This document shows positions 21,655-32,564 of a stretch of DNA of 64,000 nucleotides, one piece after another (position 1 is the stretch's first letter; the number at the start of each line of letters is the position of its first letter). Made by a program: the position numbers and the translations under genes. The notes beneath the pieces are model-generated. The model had not been told where the DNA came from. It worked only from the letters and a program-made list of their open reading frames with translations, and ran no database searches. This DNA is from Laccaria trichodermophora (Eukaryota > Basidiomycota > Agaricomycetes > Agaricales > Hydnangiaceae): assembly GCA_018417955.1 (NCBI GenBank), contig JACTVC010000001.1, forward strand, positions 1,922,001 to 1,986,000, read 5' to 3'.

Positions 21655-22976
21655 TAGTGTTTACAGGTCCAGTCCATAGGACTGAAAAAAAAAACATGGA
21701 CTGGACTGAACTGGACCATAGTCTGGTCTTTTTTCAGTTGCAGTTGCCCCAATTTGGGGTTGGTCTGGTTGCTGGTTGCCTCATTTCAAAAATCTTTAAA
21801 AACTGTTCAAAGACCGGTTTAAATAGGTTGCAACTGGTTAAACTGTCATGTGTGTTACATGGCTTTGTAACCATGTTTTTTACCTTTAATTGGGTTTTTG
21901 GTTCATCAAAAATGGTTAAGAACTGAGAAAGATATAATCAAATCCATTTTGGCACAAATACTTGTTTGTGCAACTTGTACCAGAATGACTTTAATTCTAA
22001 CTCACTCAAACTTTCATCATTTAGCTTGATTAAATTTTTGGATATTGACATTTTAACTATGAAAATATACTCACCATCTATCAATATATGGTATGCATCA
22101 AATAATTTACAGTTGCCACATTACATTCTGCCCAAGTCTTTAGGAGATGTAATTTGGTTTCAGTCATAGCTATGTCAAACCTTCATTAAATTTCTTAAAA
22201 ATTGGTGGAATGATTGTTGTAAATGCAGGTTCCAGGGGTAAGGAGCATTTTTGTAAGCCTCTGCCAAACTCACTTCCAAATTCGGCCTCGCCGAATTTGT
22301 CACCATTCACTCACTCATCACACTCATATTTGTCTCAGATGACTCTCCTTTGCACTGCTCTGACTTAGCACTATGAATTAGTGATGCTGAGTCAAGCACT
22401 ATGGTCTGAAGGAGGGACATAAAAGCCTGAGGATGCCATCCGGACCAGACAAGCAGCATGTGAGGCATCCCAGGTAAGCATGATGTTGTGCCCTTCCCCG
22501 AAGTCTTAGCTCACCTCTCTTTGGGGTTGTAGTCTTCAGGAATCGCCTACCTTCTGCTCTTCAGAAAGACTACAATCTCAGCATGGTGAGCTTTGGTCTT
22601 CTTGGCATCACCGACCCTTCTTCTTTTCAAGAAAGTCCACTAATGAGATTCTTTATGAAGACCCAGCTCTTCCTGGGACCATTTTTCACAACCCTCCCTC
22701 CTAGGTGGGTATTTATATGTTTTTCTATGATATATAACCAGTTTATTTTTTAGAGTAATAATCATTGAGATACAAATGGTTTATATTGCTATGACAAATT
22801 TTACGCAAAAAGACTGGTCTGAATTGGTCTGAACATACTCCATGGACTGCAAAAGACCAGTCCTAGGTGGTCTGGTCCAGTTCCCTCAATATCTGGGTTG
22901 GTTCTGGACCGGTTGCGGTCCACGGTTGCGTGTTTTCAGGGCAAAAAACTGGACTGAACCAGACCTGCGAACACTA
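21655..22976. mobile_element. hAT-like MITE, copy 1 (with internal insertion)
   Basis: Ends TAGTGTTTACAGG and CGAACACTA (inverted) lie between 8-bp direct repeats ATACCTGG (21647-21654 and 22977-22984). Subterminal CCAGTCC/CTGGAC words follow. Relative to copies 2 and 3 it is in the opposite orientation and about 490 bp longer because of an insertion at about 22215-22706. The TAG-start termini and 8-bp duplication fit the hAT superfamily. No coding capacity. Confidence 0.85.
22215..22706. mobile_element. About 490-bp insertion inside MITE copy 1, solo-LTR-like
   Basis: The sequence is absent from the other two MITE copies. It starts TGTTGTAAATGC and has an ATAAAAG promoter-like word near 22419. 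A CACA word near 22690 might be the true end. I do not see a clean target duplication, so solo LTR is only a suggestion. Confidence 0.4.
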
Positions 22977-22984
22977 ATACCTGG

Positions 22985-24360
22985 GATGAATGGAAGTTTA
23001 CAGCATATGGTATTAATGTGTGGCCCAATGCATATTCTGCAGATGTGGTTATTGCCATAATCAATGGTACCATAGGTACCCAAAGTATAATCTACAGAAT
23101 GGCCAAATGTTGGGCCACATGCATTCAAGAGATCACCCAAAGCATTGACATGCTGACTGCAAGTGCTCTGAAAATGCGGCTAAAAAAATGTCCAGGTTTG
23201 TGGTTGCCATGTTGGATGTCACTGCTCCAAATATGTGGTTAAAGAAAAGTCCAGTGTAGAAGAACAAAAGTTCAGTATGGGGGACAGAGAACCGGTCAAC
23301 TACCTTGTAAACGCAAAAGAAAGAAAGAAGAAGAGATGGAAGGGACAAAGGGATGGCCTAAAGTAGTACTTAGCGTAGTCAACGACTTTAAAAGTTTAAT
23401 CGGTGGCGTGAGTTCTTGTGTGCGCTTGGAGAATGTGGCATGAGTTTGTCAATGCACTTGATGCATCTGTCTTGAGGAATGTCGCGCCTTGGTGCGTGAT
23501 GACTTAGAAAATGATGGAGGGTGTTTGGAGGAGAGGAGGAGTGGATTCAAAAGGGTCAAACGTCGAAACTAACTGTGAGAGGTAAAAAGTGGGGGAAAAG
23601 AAAAAGGACGCTCCATTCGCAAGGTGGGAGAACACCTTAAATACAAAAATCGAAATCACAAGGCAATCGACATGTTCTCGCGTGCTGCCTGTCCCCAAAG
23701 ATTCTAATTTTAGAAAAAAAAGAAAAAAAAGAAGAAAGGTGTCGAAAAATAAAAATAAACACATAAAACTTACGCCTCCCGCACGATTCCTCAACCAAAT
23801 CTTTGAGCTGGGGATTGCTCGGGGAATTGAACAACACTGGGGAAGCTTATTTACGTGCACGTCGCCGCCCTCAATGCGAGCGCCCCAGTCGTTGACAACT
23901 CTACCCTACTGTCCAGCCCTTGGAAAAGGTATCGGTCTCATGGGAAGACGTTAAAAGTAACTGAACAGAATAAAACGAAAAATATATGAAAGGTGCGCAC
24001 AAAATGAATCCTTGAATCCGAAATCCTTCAAGTTGACGCGAAGAAATTGTGATCGAAGAAGTAGCCGGCGATGATGTCATACGAGGGCTTTGTTTACAGT
24101 GAGATGCCGGATATTGCGTCATTGGGCTGGGACTTCTTCAGTGCACATGGTCACTTCTTCAGTGCATGTGGTCACTCATCAGGCGCTTGTGTAGATGTTC
24201 GAATGGATCTTTCAAAATACTCTTGATGACCTGAAGAATAAAAGAAAAACTTTGGAGCCTAGAGAAATTTAAAATACACAATAAAATTCAAAACACGAAA
24301 GAAAACATTGAAAAGGCGAAGTGCCATGAACACGTCATTTGGCACTTCCACACCGGATTT
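22985..24360. other. Unassigned interior of the 6.9 kb element
   Basis: It contains TGGCCCAATG words, then from about 23340 a stretch with more host-like composition and no repeats. Frames on the minus strand (for example 23504-23860) show no recognisable domain. It may be captured host DNA. I see no supportable gene. Confidence 0.35.
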
Positions 24361-24364
24361 GTCA

Positions 24365-25870
24365 CTAGTATGCAGAATACCAGTGCTCCAAAAATGCAGC
24401 TGAGAAAATGTTCGGATTTGTGATTAACTTAGTTAATGTCACTGCTCCGAAAATGTGGCTGAAAAAAACATCTGGATTTGTATTTAAGATGCTGAATGTC
24501 ATTGCCCCAAAAATGTGGCCGAAAAAATGTCTGGAATTGTAGTTGACTGGGTAAATGTCACTGCTCCAAAAATGTGGCCAAAAAAACATCTGGATTTGTA
24601 TTAGTACAACACTGTCTGAAATTTTGGATGTAATTTTGACAGGCACCAGACAACCCCCGTGGAATGCTTCAATGCCTGAAATTTAGAACTTCAAGCACCC
24701 GAAAATGCAGCTGAAAAAACATCCAGATCTGTATTTAACATGCTGAATGTCATTGCACCAAAAATGCGGCCGAAAAAATGTCCGGATTTGTGATTAACTT
24801 GGTAAATGTCACTGCTCCGAAAATGTGGCCAGAAAGACATGTGGATTTGTATTAGTGCACCAATGTCTGAAAGTTCAGATGTAATTTTGACACAGACCAG
24901 ACAACCCCCCCATGGATTGCTCTGAAGTCCGAAATTTTTTAAGTTACTTCCATCTGGAAAATGTCCGGATTTGTGATTAACTTAGTTGATGTCACTGCTC
25001 CAAAAATGTGGCCAAAAAAAAAATCTGGATTTGTATTAGTGCAGCAATGTCCGAAGTTTTGGATGTAATTTTGACATGGACCAGACAAGCCCCACATGGA
25101 ATGCTCTGAAGTCTGAAATTTTGTGGGTCATTTCCATTCAGATGTAATTTTGACAGGGGCCAGACAACCCCCATGGAATGCTCCAATGTCCGAAATTTAG
25201 AACTTCAAGTACCTGAAAATGCAGCTGAAAAATGTCTGGATTTGTGATTAACTTGGTGAACATCACTGATCTGAAAATGCAGCCAACAAAACATCCGGAT
25301 TTGTATTAGTGCACCAATGTCCGAAGTTTCAAATGTAATTTTGACATGGACCAGACAACCCCCCACAGAATGCTCTGAAGTCCAAAATTTTTTAAGTTAC
25401 TTCCATCCAGATATAGTGATCCCTGTAGACTGCACCAATGTCCGAAATTTTGGATGTAATTTTGACAGGGGCCAGACAACCCCCATGGAATGCTCCAATG
25501 TCTGAAATTTATACTTCAAGTACCCGAAAATGCAGTCACAAAAACATCCGGATTTGTATTTAACATGCTGAATGTCATTACCCCAAAAATGTGGCTGAAA
25601 AAATGTCCAGAGTTGTAGTTGACTTGGTCAATGTCACTGCTCCGAAAATGCGGCTGAAAAAACATCTGGATTTGTATTTAACATTCTGAATGTCATTGCC
25701 CCAAAAATGCGGCCGAAAAAATGTCCGGATTTGTGATTAACTTGGTGAATGTCACTGATCTGAAAATGTGGCTGAAAAAACATGCAGATTTGTATTAGTG
25801 CAACAATGGCCAAAATTTCGGATGTAATTTTGACATGGACCAGACAACCCCCCATGGAATACGTTGATGT
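24365..25870. repeat. Tandem field of TCCGGATTTGT / AAAATGTGGCCGAAAAAA repeats
   Basis: Degenerate tandem copies of a module containing GTCCGGATTTGT, GTGATTAACTTGGTGAATGTCACTGC..., AAAATGYGGCYGAAAAAA and ATGTAATTTTGACA...CCAGACAACCCCC. Fragments of the module appear inverted at 26825-27075 and a diverged copy at 23165-23265. Reading frames inside are translations of the repeat. Confidence 0.7.
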
Positions 25871-27075
25871 CCGAAATTCTAGACTACAAAACTTTGTAGT
25901 GTCTGCTTTTTAGACTACACAATTTTGTAATGACCAGTTGAACTCAGGCAGAACTCTCCCAATTCTTAACCGATTTGGATGTTCTTGGGCTCGTTTTGAC
26001 AGGTAAACCCGTGGGGTTGTGGGTACAGGTACTCTATAGGTCATGTATGGGCCACTTGTCTGATATTTATAGGTTTTTTAGTGTCCTTGATTATGAATGA
26101 GTATATGGGTTCATGGGTCTATGGTTGAAGGAGTGAAAAGGGTGGACATTTTGCCATTGCTGTATCATTGGTTTACTATGTATAAGTATATATATGTTCA
26201 TGGAGATATGGTTCAAGGGGTGAGAATGACATAGTTCTAAGTGAAATACCAGAATGTCAAATTGTCCATCCTTTGCACTCCTTCAATGATAGTCCCATGA
26301 ACCTATGTACTTATTCATAGTGAAGGACACTACAAATTATATGTCAGAAAAGTGGACTACAAACTTTCAAGTTTGGGAGACCAGACATCAATGAATAAGT
26401 ACATATGTTCATGGGGATGTATGGTTGAAGAGGTGACACAGACAGTGAAAGCAATGGCAAAATGCCCACTGTTATCACTCCTTCAACTATAGCACCCTGA
26501 ATCTATGTACTTATTCATAATAAATCAATGATACAGCAATGGCAAATGTCCACCCTTCTCACTCCTTCAACCATAGACCCATGAACCCATATACTCATTC
26601 ATGATCAAGGACACTAAAAAACCTATAAATATCGGACAAGTGGCCCATACATGACCTGTAGAGTACCCGTACGTACCTACAACCCCACGGGTTTACCTGT
26701 CAAAACGAGCCCAAGAACATCCAAATCGGTTAAGAATTGGGAGAGTTCTGCCTGAGTTCAACTGGTCATTACAAAATTGTGTAGTCTAAAAAGCAGACAC
26801 TACAAAGTTTTGTAGTCTAGAATTTCGGACATCAACGTATTCTGTGGGGGGTTCTCTGGTCTATGTCAAAATTACATCCGAAATTTTGGCCATTGTTGCA
26901 CTAATACAAATCTGCATGTTTTTTCAGCTGCATTTTTGGATCAGTGATGTTCATCGGCCACATTTTTGGATCAGTGACATTCACCAAGTTAATCACAAAT
27001 CTGGACATTTTTTCAGCCGCATTTTCAGGGCAATGTCATTCAGCATGTTAAATACAAATCCAGATGTTCATGTCT
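25870..27075. repeat. Large inverted repeat (foldback), arms about 310 bp plus tandem-repeat flanks
   Basis: The left arm from about 25875 (GACTACAAAACTTTGTAGTG) to 26190 matches the reverse complement of about 26510-26822. The symmetry continues outward into the tandem-repeat module on both sides, as far as about 27075. The interior has further weak inverted copies of GAACCTATGTACTTATTCAT. The TAGTCTA/GTAGTGTC words are shared with the TIR element at 29622-30626. Confidence 0.75.
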
Positions 27076-27985
27076 GTGGAGCTCTAGCTGGTGGCCTGCA
27101 GATGTAACAGACCAATGGGCTTAACAAATGGTGTGGCCCATGGGTGCCACAGAAGACTTGTTGGCCCATGGGTCCAACAGCAACAATGGGTGTCCACAGA
27201 TGTAATGGAGTGGTAGGTAATCCATCAGTCCACAGATAAAAGAATTGCTGGTCCACAAGGGTAACAGAACAAGAGCAGGTCTGTGGATGAGAGTGCAGCC
27301 TGCAGGTGTAATGGAACAAGAGCTCGTCTGTGGATGTAATGGCACAATTGCTGGTCCATGGGTGTAATGGAATAACGGTCTGTGAATGTAAAGGCACAAT
27401 TGTTGGTCCATTTTGCAGGCCAGCTGCAAACGTGACCCACAGGTGGGGGGCTGAGGGAAGAGGGCCAATTGGTCAAGGAGCAGCAGGTGGTCCATGGGTG
27501 GCCACAAGTGTAACAGAGCAGCAGGTAATCCGTGGGTGTAATCGGAGACCTGTGGGGGAGCCACAAATGGTCCGTGGCTGTAATTGGAAACCCACAGGCG
27601 AAACGGAAGAAGGTTCCATGGGTCTAAGGGAACAAGAGCTGGACATCGTAGGTGTAATGGAATAAGATACCATGGGTGTAATGGACCTATTGTCGACCTG
27701 TGGGGTAATGGAACATAATCTGGCCTGTGTGGTGACCCATGGGGCTAACAGAACAAGAGCTGCCCCATGGGGGTAATGAACAACAGCCAGCCTGAGGGTG
27801 TAATGGATCAATTGTTGATCTGCAGGGGTAACAGAACATGATCTGGCCCATGTGGTGACCTGCAGGGGTAATGGAACACAAGCTACCCCATGGGGGTAAC
27901 TGCACAATAGCCAACCTGCAGGTGTAATTGCACAATTGTGCGGCCGTGGGTCTAATGGAACAGGAGCAGACCCACAGGTTTACCA
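27076..27985. repeat. GTGTAATGGAACAAGAGC minisatellite
   Basis: Degenerate tandem repetition of a unit of about 40-50 bp containing CCATGGGTGTAATGG, GGCACAATTG and CTGGTCCATGGG variants. All overlapping frames, including a 147-aa minus-strand one, are repeat translations. Confidence 0.65.
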
Positions 27986-28457
27986 GACCAAAGCCCACAC
28001 CCACAAAATTCAAATCATCATTGGGCTAACCTATGAACTATAGCTTATATCATGGCATGGGCCCAACTTACAAGCCATAGCATTGAAATTTTGCCATTGG
28101 GCCCAACCTGTTCCCTTAACAAATACCTTACATTAGGCCCAACCATCAACTGTAGCTTAATAATTGGGCCATTGGGCCCAACCATCTCCCTTAATGTTTT
28201 CCCTTCATTGGGCCCAACTATCAATGGTACCTTAATACCATCATATGTCAACAGCCAAAATTACCCCCATTTAAGCCATGTGGCCAATCTATAAACCCTT
28301 AGCTTGGACTGTGGCACTGTCATTGGGCCCAAAAATCAAATATACATATTGTCATGTTGTTGGGCCAATGCATAGTATCATAATGTCTTTTGTAGTTGGG
28401 CCCATTGGGGTAGCCCTATGACTTATTGGGACAATTGTCAATTTCTATTGTTATGGT

Positions 28458-28793
28458 TCCATAGCATATCTACTGAATGCCCTGTCACCTGAAGGTCTTT
28501 TGCATCCCATCACCAACAGGGACCTTCCTTGATGGTGACTTCTCCTACGAATATGACTGCAATGAGATGCTCTGTCACATTGCCCCCTGGGCGTCCTGCA
28601 TGAAGAGAAGGGTGATGACCATTTTCTATTCATCACCACCTTCATTTGATTCCATTGGGACATCCCAGAGAAACTCGTCAGCCTCCCTGATGACAAACAT
28701 CTAAAATTCCATGAATGCATCTGGCATTTCCTCAATGACTTTCAAGGTTGTCCTTGTCACCTGCTTGATGTAGAGAAGATCCATGGTTCTCTC
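28458..28793 (+). pseudogene. DIRS-like reverse transcriptase, continuation
   Basis: RT-like coding resumes with LKVFCIPSPTGTFLDGDFS and YEYDCNEMLCHIAP. In shifted frames it continues with EKGDDHFLF, FHWDIPEKLVSLPDDK, LKFHECIWHFLNDF and LLDVEKIHGSL. These blocks follow those at 21360-21560 in the same family. The sequence stops at 28793, where the truncated TTTACC-terminus element begins. The rest of the retroelement, including any tyrosine recombinase, is not found. Confidence 0.65.
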
Positions 28794-29600
28794 CAATACT
28801 TTACACTCCCCAGGTCATTCCATATGGACTCCATGGAAGGGGGGATGGATTCCACAAATATCAGATGGATTCCATGGAATGGTTGATGGAATCCATACTT
28901 CCCCAGATGGATTCCATGGAATGGCTGATGGAATCCATACTTTTTCCAGATGGATTCCAGACTTTGGTTGTTACAATCCATGCTTTTTTCAGATGGATTC
29001 CATCAATTTCCAGGGTGGAATCCATGGTAAGTTCCAACTTAGAAAGTGGTGTTTGAAATATTACCAAGTTAGGAATTACAGTTCTGCACTTATTTATGCT
29101 AATAACTGCTCAATAAAAATAAAAATCTATTAACTAGGACTACATATATCTAATTTATTACATCAAACATTAAAGGGAGAGGGAGAGGGAGAGGGGGTGT
29201 GAGGAGTGGGTGTGATGGAGAGTGAGGAGGGAGAGAGTGGCAGGAAGTATTGAAGTGAGGGAGACACTGGAGGGATGGGGAGCAAAGGGAGGGGAGCAAA
29301 TGGAAGGAGAGCAAGGGAAGGGGGAGCAAATGGAGGAGGGAGAGCAATGGGGGGAAGGAGAGCAAGGGGAGGGGGAGCAAGGGGAGGGAGAGCAATGGGA
29401 GGGAGAGCAATGAGGGGAAGGAGAGCAAGGGGAGGGGGAGCAATGGGGGGAATGGGAGCAATGAGGGGAATGGGAGCAGGGGAAGCAATGGTGGGACGGG
29501 GAGGAAGTAGGGTGGAAGAGGGAGGGACTCACCTGGGCTCATCGTTGCCCATGTCCATTCACTTTTGTGGGCAGTTGTTTTTACTGAGACACTACACAAG
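28794..29600. mobile_element. TTTACC-terminus element C, one-ended
   Basis: It starts CAATACTTTACACTCCCC, the same kind of end as B2 in reverse. Inward come CATATGGACTCCATGG and TGGATTCCATGGAATGG subterminal repeats (28815-29015), an AT-rich block (29030-29165), a G/A-rich tract of GGGAGAGG/GGAGCAA (29170-29525) and a short GGGCTCATCGTTGCCC segment. The order matches B1. The other end is not found; a 1 kb TIR element begins at 29622. Confidence 0.6.
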
Positions 29601-29621
29601 ATTGTTGATAGACCCCTAAGT

Positions 29622-30626
29622 TAGTAGTATGCACTTTTTTAGACTATGAAGTTTAATAGTGTCCACTTTTTGAGACTACAAAAGGTTGTAGTGTTCACTT
29701 TTTTCATTACAAGAGTTTGTAGTGTCCACTTTCCAGACAACAAAAAGTTTGTTGTCTGCTTTTCTGACATATAATTTGTAGTGTTCTTCACTATAAATAG
29801 GTTCATGGGAATGTGGTTGAAGGGTTGAGCATGCCCAACTTGCTTTTCATATCAGGAGAGGCTGTCCTGTCTTTTTATATTAAACCACCATCCCATCTCT
29901 AACCTCAGTCAACCTTCTATTTATTCCAGTAACCATTTTGTATGTCTGACTATAGCCATCCTTGACAATGATTTCCTAGAAGGGCATATCATCACAGCCA
30001 GTCTTAACAAGACTCAGCTAAGCACAGGGCTACAATGGTGATGGATGATGGATTGGGGCTTGTATATTGCATCACATTCAACACTCAAGTCAGGCTATGA
30101 TAGAAAAGGTTACCCAAATTGAGAAAGAGACATGAGCTAACTGCCCTTTATCATTCACTATGGGAATGGGTAGTAGCCTTGAATGAATACAGCTAAGAGT
30201 GACTTTATTGAAAGCTTGGGTATATAAAAAACTGGATCAACTGCACTCAGACAATTCATGCCCATTAGAGGAGTCATTGTCAAGGATGACTATAGCAAAA
30301 CATACAAAGATACCACTGGTATAGACAAGAACATTGACTTAGGTCAAAGATGGGATAGTGTTTTGTGATATAAAAAGACAGGACAACCTCTCCTGATATG
30401 AAAAGCAAGTTGGGCATGCTCAACCCTTCAACCACATCCCCATGAACCTATTTATAGTGAAGAACACTACAAATTATATGTCAGAAAAGCAGACTACAAA
30501 CTTTTTGTAGTCTGAAAAAGTGGACACTACAAACTCTTGTAATGAAAAAGCAAACACTACAACCTTTTGTGATCTCAAAAAGTGGACACTATTAATCTTT
30601 GTAGTCTAAAAAAGTGGACACTACTA
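29622..30626. mobile_element. 1.0 kb TIR element with about 280-bp arms
   Basis: The arms 29622 to about 29905 and about 30345 to 30626 are inverted copies with few differences. The outermost bases are TAGTAGT and ACTACTA, which would fit a TA target site. Repeated GTAGTGTCCACTTTTT words line each arm. The 440-bp middle has no gene. It shares words with the inverted repeat at 25875-26822, so both are probably one family. Confidence 0.7.
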
Positions 30627-30639
30627 GCTTTTGTCTGTA

Positions 30640-31720
30640 CTTTCAGAACTCTGCCAAGCTTGGCAGAGCTTGGCACAACTGGGACAGAGTTTGGCAGGGT
30701 TTCTGATAATTTGTCAGCTTTTGTAGTTCTATCACTAAACTTTGTAATCTAAGTCCAACTTTTGTAGTCTGTCAGTTTCAGTTTCCCTTTTAGGGCATGC
30801 ACCTTCCTTTTTTGGTCATTTTCCCATGATACAATAATTGTAGTCCTTTCTCTTAGCTTTCCAAATATACTGAAATCATGTTGTTTGGTTTTGTTTTCAT
30901 AGAAAAAAATGCAACACTTTTGAAAATCCTTTACTTCATATCTTCACAACAGGAGCACTTCAGAACATAATTTGAACACATTCAGGAAGCTACAGTGTAG
31001 GGCTACAACTTCCATTTTTGACCATTTTTGGTAATTGGTCATGTGACCAACATCCCAACATCCACATGGACCCTGACAAATAGAATCATTTTTATCTTGT
31101 TTTTCTTCACTTTTTGGTCAAACCATATAAGATTTCCTTTTTGGAATGGACTCTAAAGTAGAGCCTGAAGGTAGTGCCTGACAGAATATATATTTTTTCT
31201 GGCTTTTGTCTGATTTTCTGGCTAATAAGTTTCCTTATTTGGATGTTGCTCTGGATCCTGAACAAAGGACCCTAACATTATAAACAACAGTAAGAACTAT
31301 TTGAATGTTTTGGTAATTTTCTGGCTATTTTTGGATAGATTACCATATGTAAAAATGGTCCCTGGTCCCTTGAGAAGTCTGTGACACATGGGAGTGAGGA
31401 AAGTGCAATCGGACATGCTGACAAGATGCATGAACACCTAAAACAATACACACACACAGACTAATACCTTAAACACTTATCACCACAGGTATGTGCTTGG
31501 TGCTTTGAGTTCGGGTTCATACGGTAAACAGAATTACCACACTTGTTTTGCTAGAACTTAAGTAGAAGTTCAAGAAACTGTTTGGTTTTATTTTATAACA
31601 CTTGTCTAAGTCTAGCAGACCTTTTGGTACAGATAATATTGTTTTTATGTGCAGGCACAAGTGTGGAATTTGAAACTTAATAGTTTGCAAAGGGAAACAG
31701 CTTTCATTGGGACTATCTTG
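30640..31720. other. AT-rich non-coding sequence with a diverged direct-repeat partner
   Basis: About 30825-31080 (containing ATACAATAATTGTAG, GCTACAGTGTAGGGCTACAACTT and GGTCATGTGACCA) is a diverged direct repeat of about 33985-34285. No gene is seen. Confidence 0.55.
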
Positions 31721-31727
31721 GTGTTCT

Positions 31728-32556
31728 TAGTGTTTGCAGGTCCAGTTCAGTCCGGTTTTTTGCCCTGAAAACGCGCAACCATGGACCACAACTGGTCCAG
31801 AACCGACCCAGATATTGAGGGAACCGAACTGGACCACCCAGAACTGGTCTTTTGCAGTCCATGGACCATGTTCAGACCAGTTCAGACCGGTCTTTTTGCA
31901 TAAAATTTGTCATAGCAATATAAACCATTTTTATCTCAATTATTATTACTCAAAAAAATAAACTGGTTATATATTATAGTAAAACATATAAATACTCATC
32001 ATTCCACCAATTTTTAAGAAATTTAATGAAGGTTTGACATAGCTATGACTGAAACCGAATTACATCTCCTAAAGACTCAGGCAGAATGTAATGTGGCAAC
32101 TGTAAATTATTTGATGCATACCATATATTGATAGATGGTGAGCATATTTTCATAGTTAAAATGTCAATATCCAAAAATTGAATCAAGCAAAATGATGAAA
32201 GTTTGAGTGAGTTAGAATTAAAGTCATTCTGATACAAGTTGCACAAACAAGTATTTGTGCCAAAATGGATTTGGTTATATCTTTCTCAGTTCTTAACCAT
32301 TTTTGATGAACCAAAAACCCAATTAAAGGTAAAAAACATGGTTACAAGGCCATGTAACGCACGTGTCCGTTTAACTGGTTGCAACTGATTTAAACCAGTC
32401 TTTGAATGGTTTTAAAAGATCTTTGAAATGAGGCAACCAGCAACCAGACCAATCCCAAATTTGGGCAACTGCAACCGAAAAAAGACAGGTCCATGGTCTG
32501 GTTCAGTCCAGTCCATGTCATTTTTTCGGTCCTATGGACCGGACCTGCAAACACTA
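31728..32556. mobile_element. hAT-like MITE, copy 2
   Basis: The element is 829 bp with ends TAGTGTTTGCAGG and CCTGCAAACACTA and 8-bp direct repeats GGTGTTCT (31720-31727 and 32557-32564). The interior is AT-rich and colinear with copy 3 at 43881-44709. No coding capacity. Confidence 0.88.
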
Positions 32557-32564
32557 GGTGTTCT

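Larger units (their letters stand above)
21563..28457. mobile_element. 6.9 kb element with perfect 62-bp terminal inverted repeats
   Basis: The 62 bp starting ACCATAACAATAG at 21563 reappear exactly in reverse complement ending at 28457. Subterminal zones repeat the word TTGGGCCCAA (21610-21635 and 28040-28405). The element splits the DIRS-like reverse transcriptase, and RT-like coding resumes immediately outside both ends. Inside are a hAT-like MITE, a tandem-repeat field, a large inverted repeat and a minisatellite. No transposase is recognisable, so it is non-autonomous or decayed. The flanks ACTATAGT and TCCATAGC are similar but not identical, so the target duplication is unresolved. Confidence 0.75.

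Noticed and set aside
23504..23860. 118-aa minus-strand frame with a Phe-rich hydrophobic stretch
   Set aside because: The hydrophobic run comes from an A/T-rich AAAGAAAAAAAAG tract; there are no splice signals or family match.
24365..25870. CRISPR-like or gene-family array
   Set aside because: Degenerate direct repeats without spacers and without coding constraint.
29150..29619. Long frames in the GGGAGAGG tract
   Set aside because: Pure simple-repeat translations (LPLLPFP..., GEQGEGEQ...).
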